Positions 23,582 through 32,652 of a stretch of 64,000 nucleotides of DNA are shown in pieces. This stretch comes from Mycolicibacterium sediminis (lineage in GTDB: Bacteria > Actinomycetota > Actinomycetes > Mycobacteriales > Mycobacteriaceae). The DNA is taken from positions 1,984,001-2,048,000 of the forward strand of contig NZ_AP022588.1 of NCBI RefSeq assembly GCF_010731735.1, read 5' to 3'. The notes beneath the pieces were generated by a model. The model ran no database searches and had not been told where the DNA came from. It saw only the letters and a list, made by a program, of their open reading frames with translations. The position numbers and the translations under genes are program-made. Positions within the stretch are counted from its first letter, which is position 1, and each line of letters begins with the position of its first letter.

Positions 23582-24505
23582 CTACACCGGGAAGGTGACG
23601 CCGGTGAGTTCCTCCGACACCGTCCAGAGCCGCTCCTGGACGGCCTGGTCGCGGGACTGGTCACTCGACGACACCAGCACCGGGTAGCCCATCAGCTCAC
23701 GGAAACCCTTGGGGCCGTAGTACTGTCCGCCGACGACGTCGGGCGCGGTGGCAGCACGCAGGGTGGCGAGGGCGCCCTTGGCGGGGCTGTTGGTGACCAG
23801 GCCGGCGACGCTGGAGAAGCCGGGCAGGCCGCTGCCCGGGATGTGGCGCATCAGTTCGGTGTTGGAGATGCCGGGGTGTGCCGCAACGGCGATGGTCTGC
23901 TCGCCCTTGGCGGCCAGCCTGCGCTGTAGGTCGTAGGCGAACATCAGGTTGGCGAGCTTCGACTGGCCGTAGGCGGGCACCCGGCCGTAGTTGCGGTCCC
24001 ACTGCAGATCGTCGAAGTGGATCGCGGCCTGGATCTTGTGGGCGACGCTCGCGACCACTACGACGCGCGAACCCGCAACGGGCAGAACGTGATCGAGCAG
24101 CAGGCCCGTCCACGCGAAGTGCCCGAGGTGGTTGGTCCCGAACTGCAGCTCGAAGCCGTCGGCGGTGTGCCCCTTCGGCGGGTACATCAACCCCGCGTTG
24201 TTGATCAGCAGGTCGATGCGCGGATGGGCCGACCTGATGGCGTCGGCAGCGGCGCGCACCGACGCCAGCGACCCGAGGTCCAGCTCCTGCACCGTCACGT
24301 CGGCGCCGGGCGCGGTCTCGGCGATCTTCGCCGCCGCCTGCCTGCCCTTGTCCAGGTTGCGGACCGCCAGCACGACGCGGGCCCCGCGCTCGGCCAGCAC
24401 GCGGGCGGTCTCGAAGCCCAGTCCGGTGTTGGCGCCGGTGACGACTGCGAGTCGTCCGGCCTGATCGGGCACATCGGCCTCGGTCCAGTTCGCATTGCTG
24501 CTCAT
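23582..24505 (-). CDS. Short-chain dehydrogenase/reductase (Rv0439c type)
   Basis: 307 aa from ATG 24505; in-frame starts at 24517 and 24523 are possible and none has a clear ribosome site. The Rossmann motif TGANTGLGFE, the NNAG motif (LLINNAGLM) and the catalytic YGQSK (Tyr-x-x-x-Lys) with an upstream Ser are present. The substrate is unknown; this retinol dehydrogenase/WW-oxidoreductase-like group is often annotated only as oxidoreductase. It heads the moeA-psd-pssA-ATPase operon. A close paralogue lies at 32636-33529, with the same ending (RLWTVSEELTGVTFPV). Confidence 0.86.
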   Translation of the reverse strand: MSSNANWTEADVPDQAGRLAVVTGANTGLGFETARVLAERGARVVLAVRNLDKGRQAAAKIAETAPGADVTVQELDLGSLASVRAAADAIRSAHPRIDLLINNAGLMYPPKGHTADGFELQFGTNHLGHFAWTGLLLDHVLPVAGSRVVVVASVAHKIQAAIHFDDLQWDRNYGRVPAYGQSKLANLMFAYDLQRRLAAKGEQTIAVAAHPGISNTELMRHIPGSGLPGFSSVAGLVTNSPAKGALATLRAATAPDVVGGQYYGPKGFRELMGYPVLVSSSDQSRDQAVQERLWTVSEELTGVTFPV

Positions 24506-24527
24506 GGGCACGACCATACTCAAGGGG

Positions 24528-25013
24528 ATGTCTCAGCTCGCCGACCCCGCGCACCCGCCCAGCCGGAGGGCGCCACTGGTGTGGGCCCTGTCCGCGGCCA
24601 TCCCGTGGGCGGTGCTCACCGTGGCGCAGGTGGTGTGGTTCGTCCTCGACGGCAGGTACGGCTGGCTGCACGCGGCGGCCGCGGCGGTCACGGTGGTCGG
24701 CATCGTGTCGTTCGTCGGCATCGTGCCGGTGTGGCGCTACCGGGTGCACCGGTGGGAGGTCGACGACCTCGCCGTCTACACCCGCACCGGCTGGTTGATC
24801 CAGGAACGCCGCATCGCGCCGATCTCGCGGGTGCAGACCGTCGACACGCAGCGCGGACCACTGGACCGGATGTTCGGGCTCGCCACCGTCACGGTCACCA
24901 CGGCCTCGTCGGCCGGTGCGGTGCGGATCGTGGCGCTCGACTCCGACGTGGCCGACCAGGTCGCAGCGCGTCTGACCGACGTCGCCGCCATCGGCGAGCA
25001 GGACGCCACGTGA
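24528..25013 (+). CDS. PH-domain membrane protein, YdbS type
   Basis: 161 aa from ATG 24528 (AAGGGG upstream). Two membrane helices (about 20-40 and 50-72) are followed by one bacterial PH (bPH2) domain on the cytoplasmic side (VWRYRVHRWEVDDLAVYTRTG through TVTTASSAGAVRIVALD). The next gene overlaps it by GTGA and encodes the larger partner with several such domains, the usual YdbS-YdbT pairing. Function unknown. Confidence 0.82.
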   Translation: MSQLADPAHPPSRRAPLVWALSAAIPWAVLTVAQVVWFVLDGRYGWLHAAAAAVTVVGIVSFVGIVPVWRYRVHRWEVDDLAVYTRTGWLIQERRIAPISRVQTVDTQRGPLDRMFGLATVTVTTASSAGAVRIVALDSDVADQVAARLTDVAAIGEQDAT

Positions 25014-26449
25014 GTGCCGACGAATGGCGACGCCTCAGCCCGCGCATGCTGCTGGTGCATCCCATTCACGAAGTGCTGCGCCAGCTTCCGCTCTTGATCG
25101 GTTCGGTCGTGCTCGGCACCGCGACCGGCAACCCGCTGTGGTCGGTCGCGGCGTTGGTGCTTTTGGTGGGATACGGCGTGGCGCGCTGGTTCACCACGAC
25201 CTACCGGATCGACGACGAGCAGATCCAGCGCAGAGAGGGTGTGCTCGCACGCACCGTGCTGTCGCTGCCGCGCAACAGGATTCGATCGGTGTCGACCGAC
25301 GCCCGCCTGCTGCACCGGCTGCTCGACCTGACCGTGGTCAAGGTCAGTACCGGCCAGGAGGGCAGGGGTGACGCAGAGTTCGCGCTCGACGCCGTCCGCC
25401 TCGCCGAGGTGACCGGGCTGCGCGCCGTGCTGCTCGCCGACGCGCCTGCGCCGACCGATCACCCGCCGACCGATCGGGTGTTGGCGCGGTGGCAGCCGTC
25501 CTGGCTGCGGTACAGCCCGCTCAGCTTCACGGGACTGGCCATGATCGCGGCCGCCGTGGGCGTGGTGTCGCAGACGGGTGTGCTTGCCACGGTGGGTGAT
25601 TCGCCGCTCGCGCGGGCCGGTCTGGACGCCGCGGAGCGAGCGGGCGTCGTCGCGGTGGTGGCCTCCGGCGTCGGAGTGGTGCTGGTGGCGTCCGTCCTCC
25701 TGTCGGTGGCGCGGTCGCTGGTCACCTATGGCAACCTCGTGCTGTCGCGTGGCGATGGCGTGCTGAATCTCGAGCACGGACTGCTCCGGCTACGTCAGCA
25801 CACCTACGACCTCCGGAGGTTGCGCGGCGGCACCCTGCGCGAGCCGCTGCTGGTGCGGATCTTCGGTGGGGCTCGCCTGGACGCGGTCATGACCGGTGTC
25901 GGTGGCGCGGGGGAGGCGTCGCTCCTGCTGCCGCCCTGCCCGCGCGCGACGGCCGACGCCGTGCTCGGCGAGCTGACCGCTCCGGGGATCGGCGGCGTCG
26001 AGCTGGTGCCGCACGGCCCGGCCGCCGTGCGCAGACGGTGGACGCGGGCGCTGGCGGTCCCGGCTGTCGCGGGCGTGGTGTTGGCTTCGGTCGGCGCGCC
26101 GGGGTGGACGTGGCTCGGGCTCGCCGCGGCCGTGCTGGCGGCGGTGTTCCTGGCGATCGACCGGTCGCGCTCGCTCGGCCACCGCGTGGACCGCACCTGG
26201 CTGATCGCCCGGTCGGGCAGCCTGGAGCGGAAGCGGGACTGCATCGCCGCGGCGGGGATCATCGGGTGGACCGTGCGCCAGTCACCGTTCCAGCGGCGGG
26301 CCGGCGTGGCGACACTGGTCGCCGCCACCGCTGCGGGCGTCAAGGGGTACCGGGTGCTCGACGTGCCGGCCGACCTGGCGTGGTCGGTGGCATCCACGGC
26401 GTCGCCGTGGGTCGCCGAGAGTGTGTGGGCCCACACTCTCGCCCCCTGA
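25010..26449 (+). CDS. PH-domain membrane protein, YdbT type
   Basis: 479 aa from GTG 25010. It holds three bPH2-like domains separated by pairs of membrane helices: the first after helices at about 25-55 (RWFTTTYRIDDEQIQRREGVL), the second around 230-300 (YGNLVLSRGDGVLNLEHGLL), the third at the C-terminus (DRTWLIARSGSLERKRDC). Such proteins are paired with the YdbS type, and their role is unknown. A hairpin lies in its last codons. Confidence 0.82.
   Translation: MSADEWRRLSPRMLLVHPIHEVLRQLPLLIGSVVLGTATGNPLWSVAALVLLVGYGVARWFTTTYRIDDEQIQRREGVLARTVLSLPRNRIRSVSTDARLLHRLLDLTVVKVSTGQEGRGDAEFALDAVRLAEVTGLRAVLLADAPAPTDHPPTDRVLARWQPSWLRYSPLSFTGLAMIAAAVGVVSQTGVLATVGDSPLARAGLDAAERAGVVAVVASGVGVVLVASVLLSVARSLVTYGNLVLSRGDGVLNLEHGLLRLRQHTYDLRRLRGGTLREPLLVRIFGGARLDAVMTGVGGAGEASLLLPPCPRATADAVLGELTAPGIGGVELVPHGPAAVRRRWTRALAVPAVAGVVLASVGAPGWTWLGLAAAVLAAVFLAIDRSRSLGHRVDRTWLIARSGSLERKRDCIAAAGIIGWTVRQSPFQRRAGVATLVAATAAGVKGYRVLDVPADLAWSVASTASPWVAESVWAHTLAP
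26417..26440. terminator. Hairpin in the last codons of the YdbT-type gene
   Basis: An almost perfect palindrome of about 24 bases with arms ending in GAGTGTG and CACACTC. It resembles the arms of the hairpin at 27322-27378. It may terminate or stabilise the upstream transcript. Confidence 0.45.
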
Positions 26450-26495
26450 GCGGGTCCCGAGTTGCGCCCGTGCCGAGGCCGTTTACCTTGGCACC

Positions 26496-27308
26496 ATGGC
26501 TATCGGTGGTGTGCTGTTCGACATCGATGGCGTCCTGGTGACCTCGTGGAAGCCCATCGCAGGCGCCAGGGAGACGTTGCGCGTCCTGGCCGACCGGCAG
26601 ATTGCCCGGTCCTACCTCACCAACACGACGACCAAGACCCGCGTCCAGATCGCCGATCTGCTGTCCGAGGCGGGCATGGACGTCAGCGCCGACGAGGTCA
26701 TCACCGCGGCGGTCCTCACCGCCGAGTACGTCCGTGACCGCTACCCGGGTGCGCGCTGCTTCCTGGTCAACAGCGGCCAGATCGGTGAGGACATGACGGG
26801 CATCGACCTCGTCTACTCGCACGACGTCGGCGACGACGCGACCGAGACTCCCGACGTGGTGCTGCTCGGCGGCGCCGGTCGCGAGTACGACCACCTGACG
26901 CTGAGCCGGGTGTACGACTGGATGGCCCGTGGCGTCCCCGTCGTCGCGATGCACCGCAGCACGGCGTGGAACACGACCGGCGGGTTGCGGATCGACACGG
27001 GCATGTACCTGCTGGGCATGGAGGAGACGTCGGGTCGCAAGGCCGTCGCCGTCGGGAAGCCCGCGCCGGAGGGGTTCCTGGCGTCGGCGAACCGCCTCGG
27101 CGTCGACCCCGAGGAGATGTACATGGTCGGCGATGACCTCAACAACGACGTCCTCGCCGCCCAGGTGGTCGGCATGGCCGGGGTGCTGGTGCGGACCGGC
27201 AAGTTCCGGCAGGACACGCTGGACCGTTGGGCCACCGACGAATTCGCGATGCAGCCGAACTTCGTCATCGACTCCGTCGCGGACCTGCCGGAGCTGCTCG
27301 GGTTGTAG
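26496..27308 (+). CDS. HAD-superfamily (IIA) phosphatase
   Basis: 270 aa. The HAD motifs are intact: LFDIDGVLV with the nucleophile Asp near residue 9, the Thr in TNTTTKT, the Lys in VGKPAPEGF, and MVGDDLNND at about 210. The C2 cap places it with NagD-like and LHPP-like enzymes; the natural substrate cannot be read from the sequence. It is cytoplasmic. ATG 26496 starts 46 bases after the PH-domain gene. A strong hairpin follows. Confidence 0.85.
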   Translation: MAIGGVLFDIDGVLVTSWKPIAGARETLRVLADRQIARSYLTNTTTKTRVQIADLLSEAGMDVSADEVITAAVLTAEYVRDRYPGARCFLVNSGQIGEDMTGIDLVYSHDVGDDATETPDVVLLGGAGREYDHLTLSRVYDWMARGVPVVAMHRSTAWNTTGGLRIDTGMYLLGMEETSGRKAVAVGKPAPEGFLASANRLGVDPEEMYMVGDDLNNDVLAAQVVGMAGVLVRTGKFRQDTLDRWATDEFAMQPNFVIDSVADLPELLGL

Positions 27309-27321
27309 CGGGGGCCTGCCT

Positions 27322-27378
27322 CGAGTGTGGGGTTGACGCACGGAAAAGGCCGAAATGCGTGTGTTAAGCCCACACTCG
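27322..27378. terminator. Nested bidirectional terminator, possible dispersed repeat
   Basis: The outer arms CGAGTGTGGG (27322-27331) and CCCACACTCG (27369-27378) are perfect. Inside them ACGCA pairs with TGCGT and CGG with CCG around an A-rich loop. It lies between the convergent HAD and helicase genes and shares its arms with the hairpin at 26417-26440. Confidence 0.6.
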
Positions 27379-27394
27379 GCGCACAGCGAAGAAG

Positions 27395-29107
27395 CTACGC
27401 CCGCAGTGTCCGCACCGCCTCGATGCGCGCCGCGATCTGCTCGGAGTTCGCCGCCGCCACGACGGGCCCACCGCAGATGCGGCGCAGCTCGTTGTGGATC
27501 CAGCCGTGCGGCTTGCCCGTTCGGTGGTGGGCGAGGGTGACGAGCGCGTTCAGCTCCCGCCGCAGCTCCCGAAGCTGACCGTGGGTGGTCACCGGGACGA
27601 CCACCGCGGTCTCACCGCCCGCCGCCTTGCTCCGGCGGCCGAGCTGCTCTTCCTGCCTGCGCGACAACAGGTCTCGCATCTGGGCGGCGTCGAGGAGACC
27701 GGGGATGCCGAGGTAGTCGGCCTCCTCCTCGCTGCCCGACGGGGTGGCCGTGCCGAACGACGAGCCGTCGAAGATCACCTGGTCGAGTTCGGCGTCGGCG
27801 CCGAGCATCTCGTACCCGCGATCCATGTCGCCGGCCTCGTCCTTGGTCTTGTTGGCGTCGGCGAGCAGTTCGTCGTCCCACTCGTCGCCCTGCGACTCGC
27901 GGTGCGGCTTGCCCAGGATGTGGTTGCGCTGCGCCTCCATCTGGCTGGCCAGCAGCAGCAGGTTCGGCACGGACGGCAGGAAGATGCTCGCCGTCTCGCC
28001 GGCCTTGCGGGACCGGACGAACCGGCCGATCGCCTGGGCGAAGAACAGCGGGGTCGAGGCGCTGGTGGCGTAGACGCCCACCGCGAGTCGCGGGACGTCG
28101 ACGCCCTCGGACACCATTCGGACCGCGACCAGCCACCGGCTGGTGCCCTGCGAGAACTGCGAGATGCGATCGGACGAGCCGGGATCGTCGGACAGCACGA
28201 CCGTCGGCGCCTCGCCGGTGATCTCGGTCAGCAGGTTGGCGTACGCCCGGGCGGCCGTCTGATCCGAGGCGATGATCATGCCGCCGGCGTCGGCGACGTG
28301 CTGACGCTTCTGCTGCAGGCGCTTGTCCGCCGCGGCGATGACCGCGGGCATCCACTCGCCCGCCGGGTTCAGCGCGGTCTTCCACGCCCGCGCGGTCTGC
28401 TCGGCGGTCAACGGTTCGCCGAGGCGCGCCGCATGCTCCTCGCCCGCGCTGTCGCGCCAGCGGGACTCGCCGGAGTACGCCAGGAACACCACCGGGCGGA
28501 CCACGCCGTCGGCGAGGGCGTCGGCATAGCCGTAGGTGTGGTCGGACTTGGAGTGCTTCAGCCCGTCGTTACCCAGTTCGTAGTTCACGAACGGGATGGG
28601 GCTGTCGTCGCTGCGGAACGGCGTGCCGGTGAGGGAGAGCCGCCGTGTCGCGTCGTCGAACGCCTCGCGGATCGCCTCGCCCCAGCTCTTGGCGTCGCCG
28701 CCGTGGTGGATCTCGTCGAAGATCACCAGCGTCTTGCGGTTCTCGGTGCGTACGCGGTGCCGGCCCGGGTGGCTGGCCACCTGGGCGTAGGTGACGACGA
28801 CGCCGTGGTACTCGTCGGAGTTCTGCGACGACGAGTTGCTGAACTTGGGGTCGAGCGCCATGCCCATCCGCTCGGCGGCGCGGGCCCACTGGATCTTGAG
28901 GTGCTCGGTCGGCACCACCACGGTGACCCGCTCGACGACGCCCTCGCTGAGCAGCTCGCTCGCGATGCGCAGCGCGAAGGTCGTCTTGCCGGCACCGGGG
29001 GTCGCCACGGCGAGGAAGTCCCGTGGCCGAGCGGCAAGATACTTCACCAACGCTCGACGCTGCCAGCCCCGCAAAGCCTGGGTGCTGGGCGCTGCAAAAG
29101 CCCGCAC
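27395..29107 (-). CDS. Superfamily 2 DEAD/DEAH-type helicase
   Basis: 570 aa from GTG 29107. Helicase motifs appear in order: Q-like RGWQRRAL, Walker A ATPGAGKT (about 36), Ib VVVPTEHL, motif II FDEIHH, motif III LTGTPFRS, and in the second RecA domain VRMVSEGVDVPRL and QAIGRFVRSRK. A C-terminal extension of about 130 residues is acidic and helical with no motif I recognise. It is of the RadD/XPB-like restriction-helicase group; the nucleic-acid target is unknown. It is cytoplasmic. The 191 bases upstream hold nothing clear beyond a TTGACA at about 29174. Confidence 0.82.
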   Translation of the reverse strand: MRAFAAPSTQALRGWQRRALVKYLAARPRDFLAVATPGAGKTTFALRIASELLSEGVVERVTVVVPTEHLKIQWARAAERMGMALDPKFSNSSSQNSDEYHGVVVTYAQVASHPGRHRVRTENRKTLVIFDEIHHGGDAKSWGEAIREAFDDATRRLSLTGTPFRSDDSPIPFVNYELGNDGLKHSKSDHTYGYADALADGVVRPVVFLAYSGESRWRDSAGEEHAARLGEPLTAEQTARAWKTALNPAGEWMPAVIAAADKRLQQKRQHVADAGGMIIASDQTAARAYANLLTEITGEAPTVVLSDDPGSSDRISQFSQGTSRWLVAVRMVSEGVDVPRLAVGVYATSASTPLFFAQAIGRFVRSRKAGETASIFLPSVPNLLLLASQMEAQRNHILGKPHRESQGDEWDDELLADANKTKDEAGDMDRGYEMLGADAELDQVIFDGSSFGTATPSGSEEEADYLGIPGLLDAAQMRDLLSRRQEEQLGRRSKAAGGETAVVVPVTTHGQLRELRRELNALVTLAHHRTGKPHGWIHNELRRICGGPVVAAANSEQIAARIEAVRTLRA

Positions 29108-29298
29108 CCGAAGACTCCTATCTGGTCGAAGGCCACTCTAGGGCACGCGGTGGGGCCGGTCCAATGCTCCCGATTGACAGGGATTTTCGTGTCGCGCGTG
29201 TCGCGTTCCGCGTGTCGTTCGAACATCCGCGGTGGACGCTCAGCGGGTTGCCACCCACCTGGCACGGTGCCGCCAGTCTGCGCGCCTAGCGTGCGCTG

Positions 29299-30093
29299 GT
29301 GCTCACACGGCGGAACTTCGTCGGGACGCTTCTCGGCGTCTCGGCTGCCCTGGCGTACGGCGCGTCCGCGACGCCTGCCGCCGCGGCGCCGACCGGAATC
29401 GACCCCGACGCGGTCTCGGCTCTCGACGCTCGTCGGACGCCCGCGCAGTGGGGGATGGCGATGCCCGGCATCGTGTCGTCGTTTGCCGCGTCCGGTCGAC
29501 AGCTGGCCCTCACCCTCGACGCGTGCGACCGCGCGTGCGACGACGCGCTGCTGAGCATGCTTCGGGCCAACCGCGTCCCGGCGGTGCTGTTCATCTGCTC
29601 GAAGTGGATCGACGACAACCCGGGCCGGCTCGAAGGACTGGCGGCCGACCCGCTGTTCGACATCGGCAACCACGGCACCCGCCACGTCCCCCTCTCGGTG
29701 ACCGGGCGGTCCGCCTACGGGATCGAGGGCACGCGGTCCCCGGCCGAGGTGGTGTCGGAAGTGTGGGGCAACCAGGTGCGGCTCACGGCGATGACGGGGA
29801 AGGCGCCGACGTGGTTCCGCACCGGTACCGCGCACTACGACGACGTCGCGGTCGACATCGTCCATCAACTCGGCCTCACTCCCGTCGGCTTCACGGTCAA
29901 CGCCGACGACGGCGCCACCGAGCCCGCCGCGCACGTCGCCTCGGCGCTCGGTGGTGCGACACCGGGGTCGATCGTGCTGGCGCACCTCAATCACCCCGAG
30001 GCGGGCACCGGTGCGGGGTTGGCGAGGGCGGTTCCCGCGATGCAGCAGGCGGGCTGGGAGTTCGTGCCACTGGCGGGTCAGACGTACGCCTGA
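29299..30093 (+). CDS. Exported NodB-type polysaccharide deacetylase
   Basis: 264 aa from GTG 29299. The N-terminus TRRNFVGTLLG with a hydrophobic stretch and AAAAP fits a Tat signal peptide. The NodB-like domain has LTLDACDR in place of the common TFDDG and NHGTRHV with the two metal His. The C-terminal part contains GSIVLAHLNHPEAG (motif with the catalytic His). Such enzymes remove N- or O-acetyl groups from cell-wall or capsule sugars outside the membrane; the target is not known. The gene precedes the UvrA-like gene by 24 bases. Confidence 0.8.
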   Translation: MLTRRNFVGTLLGVSAALAYGASATPAAAAPTGIDPDAVSALDARRTPAQWGMAMPGIVSSFAASGRQLALTLDACDRACDDALLSMLRANRVPAVLFICSKWIDDNPGRLEGLAADPLFDIGNHGTRHVPLSVTGRSAYGIEGTRSPAEVVSEVWGNQVRLTAMTGKAPTWFRTGTAHYDDVAVDIVHQLGLTPVGFTVNADDGATEPAAHVASALGGATPGSIVLAHLNHPEAGTGAGLARAVPAMQQAGWEFVPLAGQTYA

Positions 30094-30117
30094 GGCGGTA
30101 TTGCGCAGAATGAGGGG

Positions 30118-32652
30118 ATGACCCGCCCGCCGAGCGCCGAGCACGACCCATTCGTGCGCGTCATCGGCTCCGACGTGCACAACCTGCGCACCGTCGACGT
30201 CGCCGCGCCGCGCGACGCGCTCGTCGCGTTCACGGGCATCTCGGGGTCGGGGAAGTCGTCCCTGGCGTTCGGGACGATCTACGCCGAGGCCCAGCGCCGG
30301 TACTTCGAGTCCGTCGCGCCCTATGCGCGCAGGCTCCTGCTGCCCGCGGATGCCCCGAAGGTGGACGACGTCACCGGGTTGCCGCCGGCGGTGGCGCTGC
30401 AGCAGCGGCGCGGGTCGACGTCGTCGCGCTCGTCGGTCGGCACGGTGACGACGCTGTCGAACCTGCTGCGGATGCTGTTCTCCCGGGCGGGCACCTTCCC
30501 CCGGGGGTTCACCGAGCGGCTCGACTCGGACGCCTTCTCCCCGAACACGGCGATCGGCGCCTGCCCCGAGTGCCACGGACTCGGCCGCATCCACCGGGTC
30601 ACCGAGGAGACCCTGGTTCCGGACCCGTCGCTGACGATCCGCGAGGGCGCCGTCGCGGCCTGGCCGGGCGCCTGGCAGGGCCAGAACCTGCGCGACATCC
30701 TGATCACGCTGGGCTACGACATCGATAAGCCGTGGCGCAGGCTGGCGAAGCGGGACCGCGACTGGATCCTGTTCACCGACGAGCAGCCGACCGTCGAGAT
30801 CCACCCGCACCGCGCGGCCGTCACCGCGGACTACACCTACAACGGCACCTTCTCCAGCGCCGAGCGCCACGTCAGGCACACCCTGGCCAACTCGCAGAGC
30901 GCCATGATGCGGCGTCGGGTGCTCAAGTACGTGGACGCCGTCGACTGTCCGGTCTGCGACGGCTCCGGTCTGCGCCCCGAGGCGCTGGCGGTGACGTTCG
31001 CCGGCCGCAACATCGCCCAGCTGGTGGCGCTGCCGCTGACCGAACTCGCCGACGTCCTACGGCCCGCCGCGGAGCGCACCGACTTCGAGGCCGCCTTCGA
31101 GTCGACGGAGTCGGGTGAGTTCACCGAGGTCGCCACGATGATCGCCGCGGACCTGGTGGCCCGCGTGCAGGTCCTCCTCGACCTCGGTCTCGGCTACCTC
31201 GCGCTGAACCGCCGCACCCCGACGGTGTCGCCGGGGGAGCTGCAGCGGTTGCGCCTGGCCACCCAGCTGCGCGCTGGTCTGTTCGGCGTCCTCTACGTGC
31301 TCGACGAACCGTCGGCGGGCCTGCACCCCGCGGACGCCGAGCCGCTGCTCGAGGTGCTGGACCGGCTGCGTCGCGCAGGCAACTCGCTGTTCGTCGTCGA
31401 GCACGACATGGACGTGGTGCGCCGCGCCGACTGGATCGTCGACGTGGGCCCCGGCGCCGGTGAACTCGGCGGCGAGGTGCTCTACAGCGGGCCGGTCGCG
31501 GGGCTCGCCGATGTCGGGCGGTCGGTCACCCGCAGGCACCTGTTCGGCGAGGTGCCGCGCACCGCGCGCGTGCCACGGACGCCAACGGCGCTACTCCGCC
31601 TGCGCGGCATCGACTTTCACAACCTCCGCGGCCTCGACGTCGACGTGCCGCTTGGCGTATACACGGCCGTCACCGGCGTGTCCGGATCCGGCAAGTCGAC
31701 CCTGGTCTACAAGGTGCTCGGCGACGTGGTGCGTCGTCACCTGGGCGGCGGGTCGGCCGATCCTGCGCCGGACGTCGAGGAGGGCGACGGCGAGGTGGCC
31801 GACCTCGACCGGGACGCGAGCATCGGCGTCACCGCCGACGGCGTCGATCTGATCGACCGGCTCGTCGCGGTGGATCAGAAGCCCATCGGACGGACGCCGC
31901 GCTCCACGCTGGCCACCTACACCGGGCTGTTCGACGCCGTCCGCAAGGAGTTCGCCGCGACGCCGATGGCCCGCCGGCGCAAGTGGACCGCCGGACGCTT
32001 CTCGTTCAACGTCGCCGACGGACGGTGCCAGACGTGTCAGGGCGAGGGGTTCGTGTCCGTCGAGCTGCTCTTCCTGCCGGGGACGTACGGCAGGTGTCCG
32101 ACCTGTCACGGCACGCGGTTCGACGAGTCGACGCTCGAAGTGCGCTACCGCGAGCGCAGCATCGCCGACGTGCTGGCGATGACGGTGGACGAGGCGTCGG
32201 AGTTCCTCGTCGACGTCGCGGGGGCGGCGCGCTCGTTGCGCACGCTGGCCGACGTCGGACTCGGCTACCTGCGGCTGGGCCAGCCGGCGACCGAGCTGTC
32301 CGGCGGCGAGGCCCAGCGCATCAAGCTGGCCACCGAACTGCAGCGGCCGCGGCGGGGTCACACGCTCTACGTGCTCGACGAGCCGACCACCGGGCTGCAC
32401 CCCGCCGACGTCGACCTGCTGGACGACCAGTTGCACCGACTCGTCGACGCGGGCAACACCGTGGTCGTCGCCGAGCACGACATGCGCGTGGTGGCGGGCA
32501 CCGACTGGGTCATCGACCTGGGACCGGGTGCCGGTGACGACGGCGGTCGCGTGGTCGCCGTCGGACACCCCGCGGAGGTGGCGGGTGCGGGCGGGGGCCG
32601 CACCGCGCCCTACCTCGCCGCGGCGCTGGCGGAGGTCAGACCGGGAACGTGA
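30118..32652 (+). CDS. Short UvrA-like ABC ATPase
   Basis: 844 aa, about 120 shorter than UvrA (around 970). Two ABC modules are present: GISGSGKSS (about 42) and GVSGSGKST (about 525) as Walker A, and LYVLDEPSAGLHP and LYVLDEPTTGLHP as Walker B. The C-terminal signature is normal (LSGGEAQRIKLATEL), while the first is SPGELQRLRLATQL. Zn-binding Cys pairs are CPECHG, CPVCDG, CQTCQG and CPTCHG. The shortening fits class III UvrA/DrrC-like proteins, which lack the UvrB-binding region and have been tied to resistance to DNA-binding drugs. Function here is inferred. The 3' end overlaps the convergent SDR by 17 bases. Confidence 0.85.
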   Translation: MTRPPSAEHDPFVRVIGSDVHNLRTVDVAAPRDALVAFTGISGSGKSSLAFGTIYAEAQRRYFESVAPYARRLLLPADAPKVDDVTGLPPAVALQQRRGSTSSRSSVGTVTTLSNLLRMLFSRAGTFPRGFTERLDSDAFSPNTAIGACPECHGLGRIHRVTEETLVPDPSLTIREGAVAAWPGAWQGQNLRDILITLGYDIDKPWRRLAKRDRDWILFTDEQPTVEIHPHRAAVTADYTYNGTFSSAERHVRHTLANSQSAMMRRRVLKYVDAVDCPVCDGSGLRPEALAVTFAGRNIAQLVALPLTELADVLRPAAERTDFEAAFESTESGEFTEVATMIAADLVARVQVLLDLGLGYLALNRRTPTVSPGELQRLRLATQLRAGLFGVLYVLDEPSAGLHPADAEPLLEVLDRLRRAGNSLFVVEHDMDVVRRADWIVDVGPGAGELGGEVLYSGPVAGLADVGRSVTRRHLFGEVPRTARVPRTPTALLRLRGIDFHNLRGLDVDVPLGVYTAVTGVSGSGKSTLVYKVLGDVVRRHLGGGSADPAPDVEEGDGEVADLDRDASIGVTADGVDLIDRLVAVDQKPIGRTPRSTLATYTGLFDAVRKEFAATPMARRRKWTAGRFSFNVADGRCQTCQGEGFVSVELLFLPGTYGRCPTCHGTRFDESTLEVRYRERSIADVLAMTVDEASEFLVDVAGAARSLRTLADVGLGYLRLGQPATELSGGEAQRIKLATELQRPRRGHTLYVLDEPTTGLHPADVDLLDDQLHRLVDAGNTVVVAEHDMRVVAGTDWVIDLGPGAGDDGGRVVAVGHPAEVAGAGGGRTAPYLAAALAEVRPGT

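Noticed and set aside
22344..23582. A molybdenum-cofactor riboswitch before moeA
   Set aside because: The moeA start lies two bases after the upstream stop, leaving no leader; such an element is not visible.
27494..29554. A 686-codon plus-strand frame opposite the helicase
   Set aside because: The helicase motifs are complete on the minus strand; this frame shows no domain and ends inside the deacetylase gene.
32636..32652. Overlapping 3' ends of the UvrA-like and SDR genes as a regulatory overlap
   Set aside because: Short tail-to-tail overlaps are frequent in this compact genome (also at 43097-43115 and 18525-18528), so no special meaning is supported.
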